A stretch of DNA of 64,000 nucleotides. It comes from Scandinavium vulneris_A. GTDB taxonomy: Bacteria > Pseudomonadota > Gammaproteobacteria > Enterobacterales > Enterobacteriaceae. Below are positions 25,118 through 33,541 of the stretch, one piece after another. The stretch covers positions 62,001 to 126,000 of the forward strand of contig JBKGRZ010000001.1 in NCBI GenBank assembly GCA_046518185.1. The letters run 5' to 3'. The notes under the pieces are model-generated. The model searched no databases. It worked only from the letters and a program-made list of their open reading frames with translations, and was not told the origin of the DNA. Position 1 is the stretch's first letter. Each line of letters opens with the position of its first letter. The translations under genes were made by a program, and so were the position numbers.

Positions 25118-26050
25118 TCAGTGTCGGCACAGGTAGTCATAAATGTTGCGCGTGTTTTCCAGGGAGCACAAACGGGTGCCCTGGTTGATGGTCGCAGCAC
25201 TCCCGGCGGCCACGCCGTAGCGAACCATTTCGTCTAGCGGTGCATTTTCGGCGAGTTTCAGCGTCATCGCGCCGACCATGCTGTCACCCGCCCCGACCGT
25301 ACTCTGGCTTTTGACCGGGGGCGGAACCACCTGCACGCTGCCGCTGGCATCGACGCCCAACGCACCCTGCGGACCCAGTGAGACCACCACGCGCTTTGCC
25401 TTGCCGCTGCGAACAATCTCTTCGGCCGCTTTGCGCACGTCATCCGGTTGGGTCAATTCCCGTTGCACCAGAGCGCTGAGCTCTTTTTGGTTCGGCTTGA
25501 CCAGTTCGATAGCACCGACCTCAAGCGCAGCGGCCAGTGCGTCACCGGAACTGTCGACAACGCAGCGGATCCCATGCTGTTGTGCAGAGCGAATCAGCGC
25601 CACCAGGTTCGATACCTCCACGCCCGGCGGCAGGCTGCCGCTGACAACTAAAATGGCGCCGACTTCTATTTGCAGCACTTTTTGTTCGAGCTGGTGGAAT
25701 TCTTCTGTACTTAACGTCGCCCCCGGCATGACGAAGCGGTACTGTTCACCGCTGGTCTCAACATGCACATGCAGGTTTTGGCGCGTCCAGTCGTGAGCTT
25801 GTACCGTTTCTGCCGGTACGTGTTCCTCGGCCAACAGCGATACCAGATGTTCCCCGGTGGCGCCACCTGCCGGGAAAATCGCCGTTGCTTCGCCGCCCAG
25901 AAAGGTAATGGCCCGGGCGACGTTGATTCCGCCACCGCCAGGTTCAAAAACCGGCGCAGTACAGCGGAGTTTGCCTTCGGGATAGATTTGCGGCGTCAGC
26001 GTTGCGCTGTCGAGGGACGGTGCCAGCGTAAGCGTATAGATTTTAACCAT
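25118..26050 (-). CDS. pfkB: 6-phosphofructokinase II PfkB
   Basis: Minor phosphofructokinase of the ribokinase (PfkB) family; phosphorylates fructose-6-phosphate (and tagatose-6-phosphate) in glycolysis. The 310-residue protein has the first family signature GGGGINVARAITFLGG and the second around VKSQSTVGAGDSMVGAM with the catalytic Asp. Conserved ATP-inhibition residues cannot be judged here. One residue longer than E. coli PfkB. Divergent from ydiY, as in E. coli. PpsA later in the window catalyses a gluconeogenic counter-step. Confidence 0.97.
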   Translation of the reverse strand: MVKIYTLTLAPSLDSATLTPQIYPEGKLRCTAPVFEPGGGGINVARAITFLGGEATAIFPAGGATGEHLVSLLAEEHVPAETVQAHDWTRQNLHVHVETSGEQYRFVMPGATLSTEEFHQLEQKVLQIEVGAILVVSGSLPPGVEVSNLVALIRSAQQHGIRCVVDSSGDALAAALEVGAIELVKPNQKELSALVQRELTQPDDVRKAAEEIVRSGKAKRVVVSLGPQGALGVDASGSVQVVPPPVKSQSTVGAGDSMVGAMTLKLAENAPLDEMVRYGVAAGSAATINQGTRLCSLENTRNIYDYLCRH

Positions 26051-26322
26051 TCGATTACCTCCATTTATGACCCTGACGAGTCGCCGATTTAATGGTCAGC
26101 GCTAAGCCTGGCATCTGAAAGCCGTTTAAGAAAGTGACAAGGATATGATTTTGCGCATTTTTACAATACTTTTTGCCCGGATAGCTATATGAAATAAAAG
26201 CTGTTTTGAGATCCTTCTTATTCAAAAAATGAAATAAGAATTCATTGCTATGTTATTCACGCCTTTTTATAATTTGTTACCTTTCTTAGGACCGCCTGTC
26301 GTTGATCCTCGCGAAAGTTTCC
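26051..26322. other. pfkB-ydiY divergent intergenic region
   Basis: AT-rich spacer holding the divergent promoters of pfkB and ydiY. I could not assign specific -35/-10 pairs with confidence. The ydiY leader hairpin follows at its right end. Confidence 0.35.
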
Positions 26323-26346
26323 GGGACCGTAATGGTCTCTTTTTTT
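26323..26346 (+). terminator. leader terminator-like hairpin before ydiY
   Basis: GGGACC (26323-26328) and GGTCTC (26334-26339) pair with one G-U around GTAAT and are followed by eight T. The structure ends 20 bases before the ydiY ATG, so it can only be an attenuator in the leader or the terminator of an unseen short RNA. No leader peptide rich in one amino acid is visible. Confidence 0.6.
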
Positions 26347-26366
26347 GTTGTACGGACTCTTAATAA

Positions 26367-27125
26367 ATGAAGCTTTTCAAGACAGTACCCGCAGTCGTTG
26401 TTCTGGCGGGGGGCCTTTTTGCGTCATTGCACGCGCTGGCCGATAATACCGTTTTTACTGTCATGGATGACCCTTCCACGGCGAAGAAACCGTTTGAAGG
26501 TAAGATCAACGGGGGTTACCTGGCGCAGTCTGGCAATACTAAAAGTTCTTCCCTGACTGCTGACTCCACGCTAACCTGGTACGGCGACACCACCGCATGG
26601 TCGCTGTGGGGAAATGCCAGCAACACGTCTTCTAACGATGAACGTTCTTCTGAAACCTATTCAGTCGGCGGGCGTTCGCGTTACAACATGACTGACGCAG
26701 ATTATTTGTTTGGTCAGGCCAGTTGGCTGACAGACCGTTATAACGGCTACCGTCAGCGTGATATCTTCACCGCGGGTTACGGTCGTCAGATCCTCAACGG
26801 GCCGGTACACAGCCTGCGTTTTGAATTCGGTCCTGGTGTGCGTTACGACGAATATACCAATGGCGAAACCAAAACTCAGCCACTGGGTTATGCGTCCGGT
26901 ACCTACGCCTGGCAGATGACCGATACCACCAAATTCACACAGGGCCTCTCGGTATTTGGTGCGGATGACACCACCCTCAACTCCGAGACCGCGCTGGATG
27001 TTGCTATCAATGACAATTTTGGTCTGAAAGTGGCATACAACGTGACCTGGAACTCCGAACCGCCAGCCTCGGCGCCAGAACACACAGATCGCCGCACCAC
27101 GGTGACGCTGGGCTACAAGATGTAA
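26367..27125 (+). CDS. ydiY: DUF481 outer-membrane-like protein YdiY
   Basis: A 252-residue exported protein with signal peptide MKLFKTVPAVVVLAGGLFASLHALA and a DUF481 domain with repeated amphipathic beta strands rich in Trp/Tyr (WYGDTTAWSLWGNAS, YLFGQASWLTDRYNGYR), ending in the aromatic-hydrophobic YKM. It looks like a small outer-membrane beta-barrel. In E. coli it is reported as acid-inducible, but its role is unknown. Same length as E. coli YdiY. It has its own terminator. Confidence 0.92.
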   Translation: MKLFKTVPAVVVLAGGLFASLHALADNTVFTVMDDPSTAKKPFEGKINGGYLAQSGNTKSSSLTADSTLTWYGDTTAWSLWGNASNTSSNDERSSETYSVGGRSRYNMTDADYLFGQASWLTDRYNGYRQRDIFTAGYGRQILNGPVHSLRFEFGPGVRYDEYTNGETKTQPLGYASGTYAWQMTDTTKFTQGLSVFGADDTTLNSETALDVAINDNFGLKVAYNVTWNSEPPASAPEHTDRRTTVTLGYKM

Positions 27126-27130
27126 TTTTT

Positions 27131-27160
27131 CAGGCCGGAGCAATCCGGCCTGATTGTTTC
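27131..27160 (+). terminator. ydiY rho-independent terminator
   Basis: CAGGCCGGA and TCCGGCCTG pair around GCAA, followed by ATTGTTT. On the other strand the tail is also A/T-rich, so the adjacent convergent dedA-type gene may share it. Confidence 0.8.
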
Positions 27161-27164
27161 TAGG

Positions 27165-27695
27165 TTATGAGAAAAGATTCGCCAGCCAGGGAATGCCCAG
27201 GGCGCCAGGCGCCAGAATACCGAAGGCCCACACCATCGCCGAGGTGATATTGGCGAGCTGGAATTTCCCCGACGGCATCCGGCAGATTCCGGCGACCAGC
27301 GGAACCACCGCCCGCAGTGGCCCGAAAAAGCGCCCGATAAATACCCCCCATGCCCCCCAACGCGCAAAAAAAGTATGCCCCCGCTGTACGAGCATGGGTT
27401 TCCGCGATAGCGGCCAGACGGTGACAGCCCGATGGCTATAATGAAAGCCAATCCACCAGGAAAGCCAATCGCCGACAAACGCGCCTGACGCCGCAGCCAG
27501 CCAGACCGGGAAAAAGCTGAGTTCGCTTTCACCAATCAGTGCCCCGGTTGCCAGCAGGATAACCGTGGCGGGCAGCAGTAAAGAAATAAACGCCAGCGAT
27601 TCTCCAAACGACAGGATGAAGATAACCCCCAGTGCCCATTGTGGGTGAGCGCTGATAAAATCAGTGATGGTCTGTATCATTCCGGTGAAGTCCAT
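27165..27695 (-). CDS. DedA family membrane protein
   Basis: A 176-residue DedA (SNARE-associated Golgi / VTT) family protein, shorter than the 190-255 residues usual for E. coli paralogues. It has about four hydrophobic helices. The family's acidic-plus-helix motif appears as FGESLAFISLLLPATVILLATGA (about 29-51) and the arginine motif as FIGRFFGPLRAVVPLVAG. DedA proteins support membrane homeostasis and undecaprenyl-phosphate or phospholipid transport. ATG follows GAGGG. Divergent from the pxpA-like gene. E. coli has nothing at this position, so it is an accessory insertion. Confidence 0.85.
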   Translation of the reverse strand: MDFTGMIQTITDFISAHPQWALGVIFILSFGESLAFISLLLPATVILLATGALIGESELSFFPVWLAAASGAFVGDWLSWWIGFHYSHRAVTVWPLSRKPMLVQRGHTFFARWGAWGVFIGRFFGPLRAVVPLVAGICRMPSGKFQLANITSAMVWAFGILAPGALGIPWLANLFS

Positions 27696-27778
27696 TTTTT
27701 GTCCCTCGTGATAGAACGGATGATTCAGTGATACACCGTTAAACCTTAACGAAAGCCGAACAGTCTGGAGATCCTCAG

Positions 27779-28555
27779 ATGTCTGTTATGCGATACATCG
27801 ATTTAAATAGTGACCTGGGCGAAAGCTACGGTCAGTGGAGGATGGGCGGCGATGCCGCCATTTTACCGCTGATCAGCAGTGCCAACGTGGCCTGCGGTTT
27901 CCACGCGGGTTCTCCGGCAGGTATCCTGGAAACGCTGCGCGCTGCGCAACGCCTGGGCGTTGCCGTCGGGGCGCATGTCTCTTATCCGGATTTGGTCGGT
28001 TTTGGTCGGCGTAATATGGATGTCGCGAGCGATGAACTGACCGCAGACGTCATATATCAAATCGGTGCATTGCAGGGATTAGCGGCGGCGGCAGGCACGC
28101 GGGTGAGTTACGTCAAACCGCATGGTGCGCTGTATAACACCATTGCCCACGACGAACGACAGGCAAGGGCGGTTATTGATGCCTTACTGGCGCTGGATAA
28201 TTCCCTCGCTCTGGTTGTGCTGGCGGGGTCACCGTTGAGCGGTTGGGCGCAGGCGTCAGGGATTCAAACCGTGGCGGAGGCTTTCGCCGACCGGGCTTAT
28301 CATCGCAATGGAACCCTGGTATCACGGCGTGAAGCCGGGGCGGTTATTCACGATCCACAGGAAATCGCCCGGCGTGTGGTACAGATGATAACGGAAGGAG
28401 GCGTAACGTCTATCGAGGGCGAATTTACCGCTATCCGGGCCGAGTCAGTATGCGTTCACGGTGACAGCCCTGGCGCGCTAGAAATGACGCGCCAGATTCG
28501 TCAGCGTCTGGATGCCGAAGGTATTGTGGTTCGTGCGTTTAAGCAGGGCGCCTAA
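27779..28555 (+). CDS. 5-oxoprolinase subunit A-like protein (LamB/YcsF family)
   Basis: A 258-residue LamB/YcsF (PxpA) family protein. The family N terminus IDLNSDLGESYGQWRMGGD and the segment SSANVACGFHAGSPAG, with metal/substrate-site Asp, Glu and His residues, are intact, as is YVKPHGALYNTI. In characterised bacteria PxpA works with PxpB and PxpC to cleave 5-oxoproline with ATP; no pxpB or pxpC lies nearby. It may work with partners encoded elsewhere or act on another lactam (inference). ATG 27779 is chosen; ATG 27788 is an alternative. Confidence 0.85.
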   Translation: MSVMRYIDLNSDLGESYGQWRMGGDAAILPLISSANVACGFHAGSPAGILETLRAAQRLGVAVGAHVSYPDLVGFGRRNMDVASDELTADVIYQIGALQGLAAAAGTRVSYVKPHGALYNTIAHDERQARAVIDALLALDNSLALVVLAGSPLSGWAQASGIQTVAEAFADRAYHRNGTLVSRREAGAVIHDPQEIARRVVQMITEGGVTSIEGEFTAIRAESVCVHGDSPGALEMTRQIRQRLDAEGIVVRAFKQGA

Positions 28556-28574
28556 CGCGCCCTGAGGTCCGTCA

Positions 28575-29798
28575 TCAGCAGGCCAGCGCTTCAGGTCGAA
28601 GATCGTTCCCGGAAGGGCGCTGGTAAATGCGCAGGCCAAATTCTTCAATCACCGCATAGATATGGTCGAAAATATCGGCCTGAATCGCTTCGTATTTTAG
28701 CCATTCAACGGTGTTGGTGAAGGCATAAATTTCCAGCGGAAGACCTTCAGCTCCGGGCGGAAGCTGGCGCACCATCAGGGTCATATCCTTACGAATTTTT
28801 GGATGCTGATGCAGGTATTCGGTCAGCCATGCGCGGAAGGCGCCAATATTGGTAATACTTTCGCCATTGAGTACGCTGTTTTTCGAATCACAATTGGCCA
28901 TTTTTTTGTTTTGCTCTTTCAGCCACGGCTTAAGCAGATCAACCTGGCCCAAACGCTGCTGCTCATCGGCGGAGATAAAATGAATACTGGTGCTATCGAT
29001 GAACACGCTGCGCTTGATGCGACGACCGCCGGAGGCAGACATATTGCTCCAGTTTTTAAAGGCATCAGACACCAGTGCATAGGTCGGGATAGTGGTAATA
29101 GTGTTATCCCAGTTCTGTACTTTAACCGTGGTCAGGCCGATATCGATAACCGTGCCATCCGCGCCGTATTTCGGCATTTCCAGCCAGTCCCCCATATGCA
29201 ACATGGTATTTGCCGAGAGCTGAATACCGGCCACCAGGCCCAATAGCGGGTCTTTAAACACTAACATCAATACCGCCGCCATCGCGCCCAAGCCGCTAAA
29301 CAGAATGGCAGGGGATTTACCAATCAGCAGGGAAATCATCAGGATTGCGACAATCGACGCGGCGACCAGTTTTACCCCCTGGAAAATTCCGCGCAGCGGG
29401 AGCTGGCCCGCAAAGTGATATTGACGTGAAAGCTTGAGGATAACGTCCAGCAGCGAGAAGAAAGAGAGCAGGGCAAACAGCAGAACCCACAGCTGCGCGC
29501 AGATACTGAGTAGCGTTCCGGCATGGCTGCCCGTCGCCAGATAAAACATTAATTGCGCATTGACCAGAACACCCTGCAACATCAGCGATACGCGATGAAA
29601 TAATTTATGTTGGGCAAATATTTTCAACCATGGTTTTGAACCGCTTTCTGCGTGTTTTTCGATTTTGCGCAGGATCAGCTTGAAAATAAAATGCACCACC
29701 ACGGCGGTGATAAAAATATACCCGAAGACAATGAACAGGGATGAAGGGTCGTTCAGGTCGATGCCATAGCGTTGGAGAATTGCCAGAAGGTGACGCAT
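28575..29798 (-). CDS. YbdG-like miniconductance mechanosensitive channel
   Basis: A 407-residue MscS-superfamily protein closest to E. coli YbdG (MscM). Four or five N-terminal helices precede the pore-lining helix and MscS beta domain (GLVAGIQLSANTMLHMGDWLEMPKYGADGTVIDIGLTTVKVQNWDNT). The C-terminal domain keeps GGRRIKRS and RKDMTLMVRQLPPG. It protects against hypo-osmotic or mild osmotic stress. E. coli ybdG lies elsewhere, so this copy is a paralogue or a relocated gene. TTG would extend it by five codons, but ATG 29798 has GGAG at seven bases. Convergent with the pxpA-like gene, 19 bases apart. Confidence 0.87.
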   Translation of the reverse strand: MRHLLAILQRYGIDLNDPSSLFIVFGYIFITAVVVHFIFKLILRKIEKHAESGSKPWLKIFAQHKLFHRVSLMLQGVLVNAQLMFYLATGSHAGTLLSICAQLWVLLFALLSFFSLLDVILKLSRQYHFAGQLPLRGIFQGVKLVAASIVAILMISLLIGKSPAILFSGLGAMAAVLMLVFKDPLLGLVAGIQLSANTMLHMGDWLEMPKYGADGTVIDIGLTTVKVQNWDNTITTIPTYALVSDAFKNWSNMSASGGRRIKRSVFIDSTSIHFISADEQQRLGQVDLLKPWLKEQNKKMANCDSKNSVLNGESITNIGAFRAWLTEYLHQHPKIRKDMTLMVRQLPPGAEGLPLEIYAFTNTVEWLKYEAIQADIFDHIYAVIEEFGLRIYQRPSGNDLRPEALAC

Positions 29799-30058
29799 AA
29801 ATGCTCCGGTCAAAGGCGGTTATGTTGGGGAAAAGGCTGTTGTCTGGCAATCAACATGCTGTTTCAAATCTTTTATTACATTTCCACAATTAAAGGCGGG
29901 CTTTTAACCCGGGCCTAAGACGTGTAGTATGTCCGGGTACTTAATGGCACCTATCGGGCTGGCCGAGGGCGATAAATCGTTCAGACGTCTTTTTCCGCAG
30001 AGTGAAGCGAGAAACCCGGTAATCCCTGCTGTTAACTTTTCAAAAAATTGTTTTGCAT

Positions 30059-30079
30059 GTGCTCTTTCGTGCGGGGCAC
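30059..30079 (+). promoter_or_regulatory. thrS translational operator hairpin (tRNA-Thr mimic)
   Basis: GTGC (30059-30062) and GCAC (30076-30079) close a hairpin whose loop contains CGT at 30068-30070, the same triplet as a threonine anticodon, 21 bases before the thrS ATG. In E. coli ThrRS represses its own translation by binding such tRNA-like leader hairpins. The larger upstream leader (29799-30058) holds the promoter region but no gene. Confidence 0.6.
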
Positions 30080-30100
30080 CACTGCGAATAAGGATATAAC

Positions 30101-32029
30101 ATGCCTGTAATTACTCTTCCTGATGGCAGTCAACGCCATTACGACAATGCGGTAAGCCCAATGGATGTTGCCCTGGATATTGGTCCGGGTCTGGCGAAAG
30201 CCACCATTGCTGGCCGTGTTAACGGTGAGCTGGTTGATGCTTCCGATCTCATTAAACAAGACGCTACGCTGTCGCTGATTACCGCGAAAGATGAAGACGG
30301 TCTGGAGATCATTCGTCACTCCTGTGCGCACCTGCTGGGACACGCAATCAAACAGCTTTGGCCGCATACCAAAATGGCTATCGGCCCGGTCATTGATAAC
30401 GGTTTCTACTATGACGTTGACCTTGACCACACCCTGACTCAGGAAGATATCGACGCCCTCGAAAAGCGCATGCACGAGCTGGCGGAGAAAAACTACGATG
30501 TCATCAAGAAAAAGGTGAGCTGGCACGAAGCGCGCGAAACGTTTGTATCGCGTGGTGAAAGCTACAAAGTCTCCATTCTCGATGAAAACATCGCCCACGA
30601 TGACAAACCTGGCTTGTATCATCACGAAGAATACGTCGACATGTGCCGCGGTCCGCACGTGCCGAATATGCGTTTCTGCCATCACTTCAAACTGATGAAA
30701 ACTGCCGGCGCCTACTGGCGTGGCGACAGCGATAACAAGATGCTGCAACGCATCTATGGTACCGCTTGGGCAGATAAAAAAGCGCTTAACGCCTATCTGC
30801 TGCGTCTTGAAGAAGCCGCCAAACGTGACCACCGTAAAATCGGTAAGCAACTTGACCTGTATCACATGCAGGAAGAAGCGCCGGGTATGGTGTTCTGGCA
30901 TAACGATGGCTGGACTATTTTCCGTGAACTGGAAACTTTCGTACGCTCTAAGCTGAAAGAGTACCAGTATCAGGAAGTGAAAGGCCCGTTCATGATGGAC
31001 CGTGTCCTGTGGGAAAAAACAGGTCACTGGGACAACTATAAAGATGCGATGTTCACCACCTCTTCTGAGAACCGTGAATACTGCATCAAGCCGATGAACT
31101 GCCCGGGCCACGTGCAGATCTTCAACCAGGGTTTAAAATCCTATCGCGATCTGCCGCTGCGTATGGCGGAGTTCGGTAGCTGCCATCGTAACGAGCCATC
31201 AGGCGCGCTGCATGGTCTGATGCGTGTTCGTGGGTTTACCCAGGACGATGCACATATCTTCTGTACTGAAGACCAGGTGCGTGACGAAGTTAACGCCTGT
31301 ATTCGTATGGTCTACGATATGTATAGCACCTTTGGCTTCGAGAAAATCGTCGTCAAGCTGTCGACTCGCCCGGAAAAACGTATCGGTAGCGATGAAACAT
31401 GGGATCGTGCGGAAGCCGATCTTGCCGTGGCTCTGGAAGAAAACAACATCCCGTTTGAGTATCAACTGGGTGAAGGTGCCTTCTACGGCCCGAAAATTGA
31501 ATTTACACTGTATGACTGCCTCGATCGTGCTTGGCAGTGCGGAACAGTACAGCTGGACTTCTCCCTGCCGCAGCGTCTTAACGCCTCTTATGTTGGCGAA
31601 AGCAACGAGCGTCAGGTGCCGGTGATGATTCACCGCGCCATTCTGGGTTCCATCGAACGCTTCATCGGTATTCTTACCGAAGAGTTCGCTGGATTCTTCC
31701 CAACATGGCTGGCACCGGTGCAGGTCGTGGTGATGAATATCACTGATTCTCAGGCTGAATACGTTAACGAATTGACGCATAAACTACAAAATGCAGGCAT
31801 TCGCGTAAAAGCAGACTTGAGAAATGAGAAGATAGGCTTTAAAATCCGCGAGCACACATTACGTCGTGTCCCGTATATGCTGGTTTGTGGCGACAAAGAG
31901 GTTGAAGCAGGCAAAGTTGCCGTGCGCACCCGTCGCGGAAAAGACCTCGGCACTGTGGACGTAAACGAAGTGATCGAGAAGCTGCTGACAGAAATACGCA
32001 GCCGTAGTCTTCAACAACTGGAGGAATAA
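30101..32029 (+). CDS. thrS: threonyl-tRNA synthetase
   Basis: Charges tRNA-Thr and edits mis-acylated Ser. The 642-residue protein has an N-terminal TGS domain (about 1-61), an editing domain with the zinc-like HxxxH (HSCAHLLGHA, near residue 73), the class II catalytic core with the zinc-ligand Cys in MNCPGHVQIF and the LGAFYGPK-type EGAFYGPKIEF segment, and a C-terminal anticodon-binding domain (about 540-642). Same length as E. coli. An AAGGAT Shine-Dalgarno precedes ATG. infC begins three bases after its stop. Confidence 0.98.
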   Translation: MPVITLPDGSQRHYDNAVSPMDVALDIGPGLAKATIAGRVNGELVDASDLIKQDATLSLITAKDEDGLEIIRHSCAHLLGHAIKQLWPHTKMAIGPVIDNGFYYDVDLDHTLTQEDIDALEKRMHELAEKNYDVIKKKVSWHEARETFVSRGESYKVSILDENIAHDDKPGLYHHEEYVDMCRGPHVPNMRFCHHFKLMKTAGAYWRGDSDNKMLQRIYGTAWADKKALNAYLLRLEEAAKRDHRKIGKQLDLYHMQEEAPGMVFWHNDGWTIFRELETFVRSKLKEYQYQEVKGPFMMDRVLWEKTGHWDNYKDAMFTTSSENREYCIKPMNCPGHVQIFNQGLKSYRDLPLRMAEFGSCHRNEPSGALHGLMRVRGFTQDDAHIFCTEDQVRDEVNACIRMVYDMYSTFGFEKIVVKLSTRPEKRIGSDETWDRAEADLAVALEENNIPFEYQLGEGAFYGPKIEFTLYDCLDRAWQCGTVQLDFSLPQRLNASYVGESNERQVPVMIHRAILGSIERFIGILTEEFAGFFPTWLAPVQVVVMNITDSQAEYVNELTHKLQNAGIRVKADLRNEKIGFKIREHTLRRVPYMLVCGDKEVEAGKVAVRTRRGKDLGTVDVNEVIEKLLTEIRSRSLQQLEE

Positions 32030-32032
32030 AGT

Positions 32033-32575
32033 ATTAAAGGCGGAAAACGAGTACAAACGGCACGTCCGAATCGTATCAATGGCGAGATTCGAGTTCAGGA
32101 AGTTCGCTTAACAGGTCTGGAAGGCGAACAGCTTGGTATTGTGAGTCTGAGAGAAGCTCTGGAAAAAGCTGAAGAAGCAGGAGTGGATCTGGTAGAGATC
32201 AGTCCTAACGCCGAACCGCCAGTTTGCCGAATCATGGACTACGGCAAATTCCTCTATGAAAAGAGCAAATCTTCTAAGGAACAGAAGAAGAAGCAAAAGA
32301 TTGTTCAGGTTAAGGAAATTAAATTCCGTCCTGGCACCGACGATGGCGATTACCAGGTAAAACTCCGCAGCCTGGTACGCTTTCTCGAAGAGGGCGATAA
32401 GGCCAAAATCACACTGCGTTTCCGCGGTCGTGAAATGGCCCACCAACAGATTGGTATGGAAGTGCTTAACCGCGTCCGTGACGATCTGAGTGAACTGGCA
32501 GTAGTCGAATCCTTCCCAACGAAGATCGAAGGCCGTCAGATGATCATGGTGCTCGCGCCTAAGAAGAAACAGTAA
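32033..32575 (+). CDS. infC: translation initiation factor IF-3 (AUU start)
   Basis: Binds the 30S subunit and ensures fidelity of start-codon and initiator-tRNA selection. The reading frame from ATT at 32033 encodes 180 residues beginning (M)KGGKRVQTARPNRINGEIR, exactly the E. coli N terminus, with the N domain, a lysine-rich linker (KSSKEQKKKQK) and the C domain. The AUU start, discriminated against by IF-3 itself, gives autoregulation, as established in E. coli. GAGGA lies eight bases upstream. Automatic gene calling from ATG/GTG would shorten the protein by 36 residues. Confidence 0.97.
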   Translation: MKGGKRVQTARPNRINGEIRVQEVRLTGLEGEQLGIVSLREALEKAEEAGVDLVEISPNAEPPVCRIMDYGKFLYEKSKSSKEQKKKQKIVQVKEIKFRPGTDDGDYQVKLRSLVRFLEEGDKAKITLRFRGREMAHQQIGMEVLNRVRDDLSELAVVESFPTKIEGRQMIMVLAPKKKQ

Positions 32576-32594
32576 GGCCTTCAAGTAGCATTGA

Positions 32595-32870
<276 letters not shown>

Positions 32871-32922
32871 GTCGTTAACGTTTAACTTTTTTAACTAAGA
32901 ATATAGAGACAGGAGAGCACAT

Positions 32923-33279
32923 ATGGCTCGCGTAAAACGTGGTGTAATTGCACGTGCACGTCACAAGAAAATTTTGAAACAAGCTAAAGGCTACTACGGT
33001 GCGCGTTCACGCGTATACCGCGTTGCCTTCCAGGCTGTTATCAAAGCTGGTCAGTACGCTTACCGTGACCGTCGTCAACGTAAGCGTCAGTTCCGTCAAC
33101 TGTGGATTGCGCGTATCAACGCAGCAGCACGTCAGAACGGCATTTCTTACAGCAAATTCATCAATGGCCTGAAAAAAGCCTCTGTTGAAATCGACCGTAA
33201 GATCCTGGCTGACATCGCAGTATTCGACAAAGTAGCGTTCACCGCTCTGGTCGAAAAAGCGAAATCAGCTCTGGCTTAA
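32923..33279 (+). CDS. rplT: 50S ribosomal protein L20
   Basis: Large-subunit assembly protein of 118 residues; also the repressor of its own operon in E. coli. The long basic N-terminal helix (MARVKRGVIARARHKKILKQ onward) inserts in 23S rRNA and the globular C domain follows. AGGAG lies about nine bases before ATG. A terminator follows the stop at once. Confidence 0.98.
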   Translation: MARVKRGVIARARHKKILKQAKGYYGARSRVYRVAFQAVIKAGQYAYRDRRQRKRQFRQLWIARINAAARQNGISYSKFINGLKKASVEIDRKILADIAVFDKVAFTALVEKAKSALA

Positions 33280-33287
33280 GCCAGTTG

Positions 33288-33315
33288 AAGAGGGAGGCTT
33301 GCCTCCCTCTTTTCG
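33288..33315 (+). terminator. rplT rho-independent terminator
   Basis: AAGAGGGAGGC and GCCTCCCTCTT form an 11-base perfect stem with a TT loop, followed by TTCG. The T tract is short, so some read-through into pheM-pheST is plausible. Confidence 0.8.
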
Positions 33316-33356
33316 TTCGGACCATCACTCAGCGTATCAGACAAGGTAATGCAAGC

Positions 33357-33401
33357 ATGAATGCTGCTATTTTCCGCTTCTTTTTTTACTTTAGCACCTG
33401 A
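33357..33401 (+). CDS. pheM: pheST leader peptide PheM
   Basis: A 14-residue leader peptide, [14 protein letters not shown], with five phenylalanines among its residues 6-12, identical to the E. coli leader as I remember it. Ribosome stalling at these Phe codons when charged tRNA-Phe is scarce prevents the downstream terminator from forming and so raises pheST expression. The ATG lies just 45 bases downstream of the rplT terminator. Confidence 0.95.
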
Positions 33402-33447
33402 TTCCAGGAGGCTAGCGCGTGAAAGACGAAACGGAAAACAGCGCCAG

Positions 33448-33473
33448 AAAGCCTCCCCAGGGAGGCTTTTTTT
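33448..33473 (+). terminator. pheST attenuator terminator
   Basis: AAAGCCTCC and GGAGGCTTT pair around CCA/GG and are followed by seven T. It stands between pheM and pheS, and is the terminator of the phenylalanine attenuator. A GCTAGCG-containing segment upstream (about 33409-33420) can take part in the alternative antiterminator fold (inference). Confidence 0.9.
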
Positions 33474-33541
33474 GTATCTGTGCTCGTATTAGTTAGGACA
33501 AATCGGTCTCGGTACCTATACCGACATTATTGAGGAAAACC

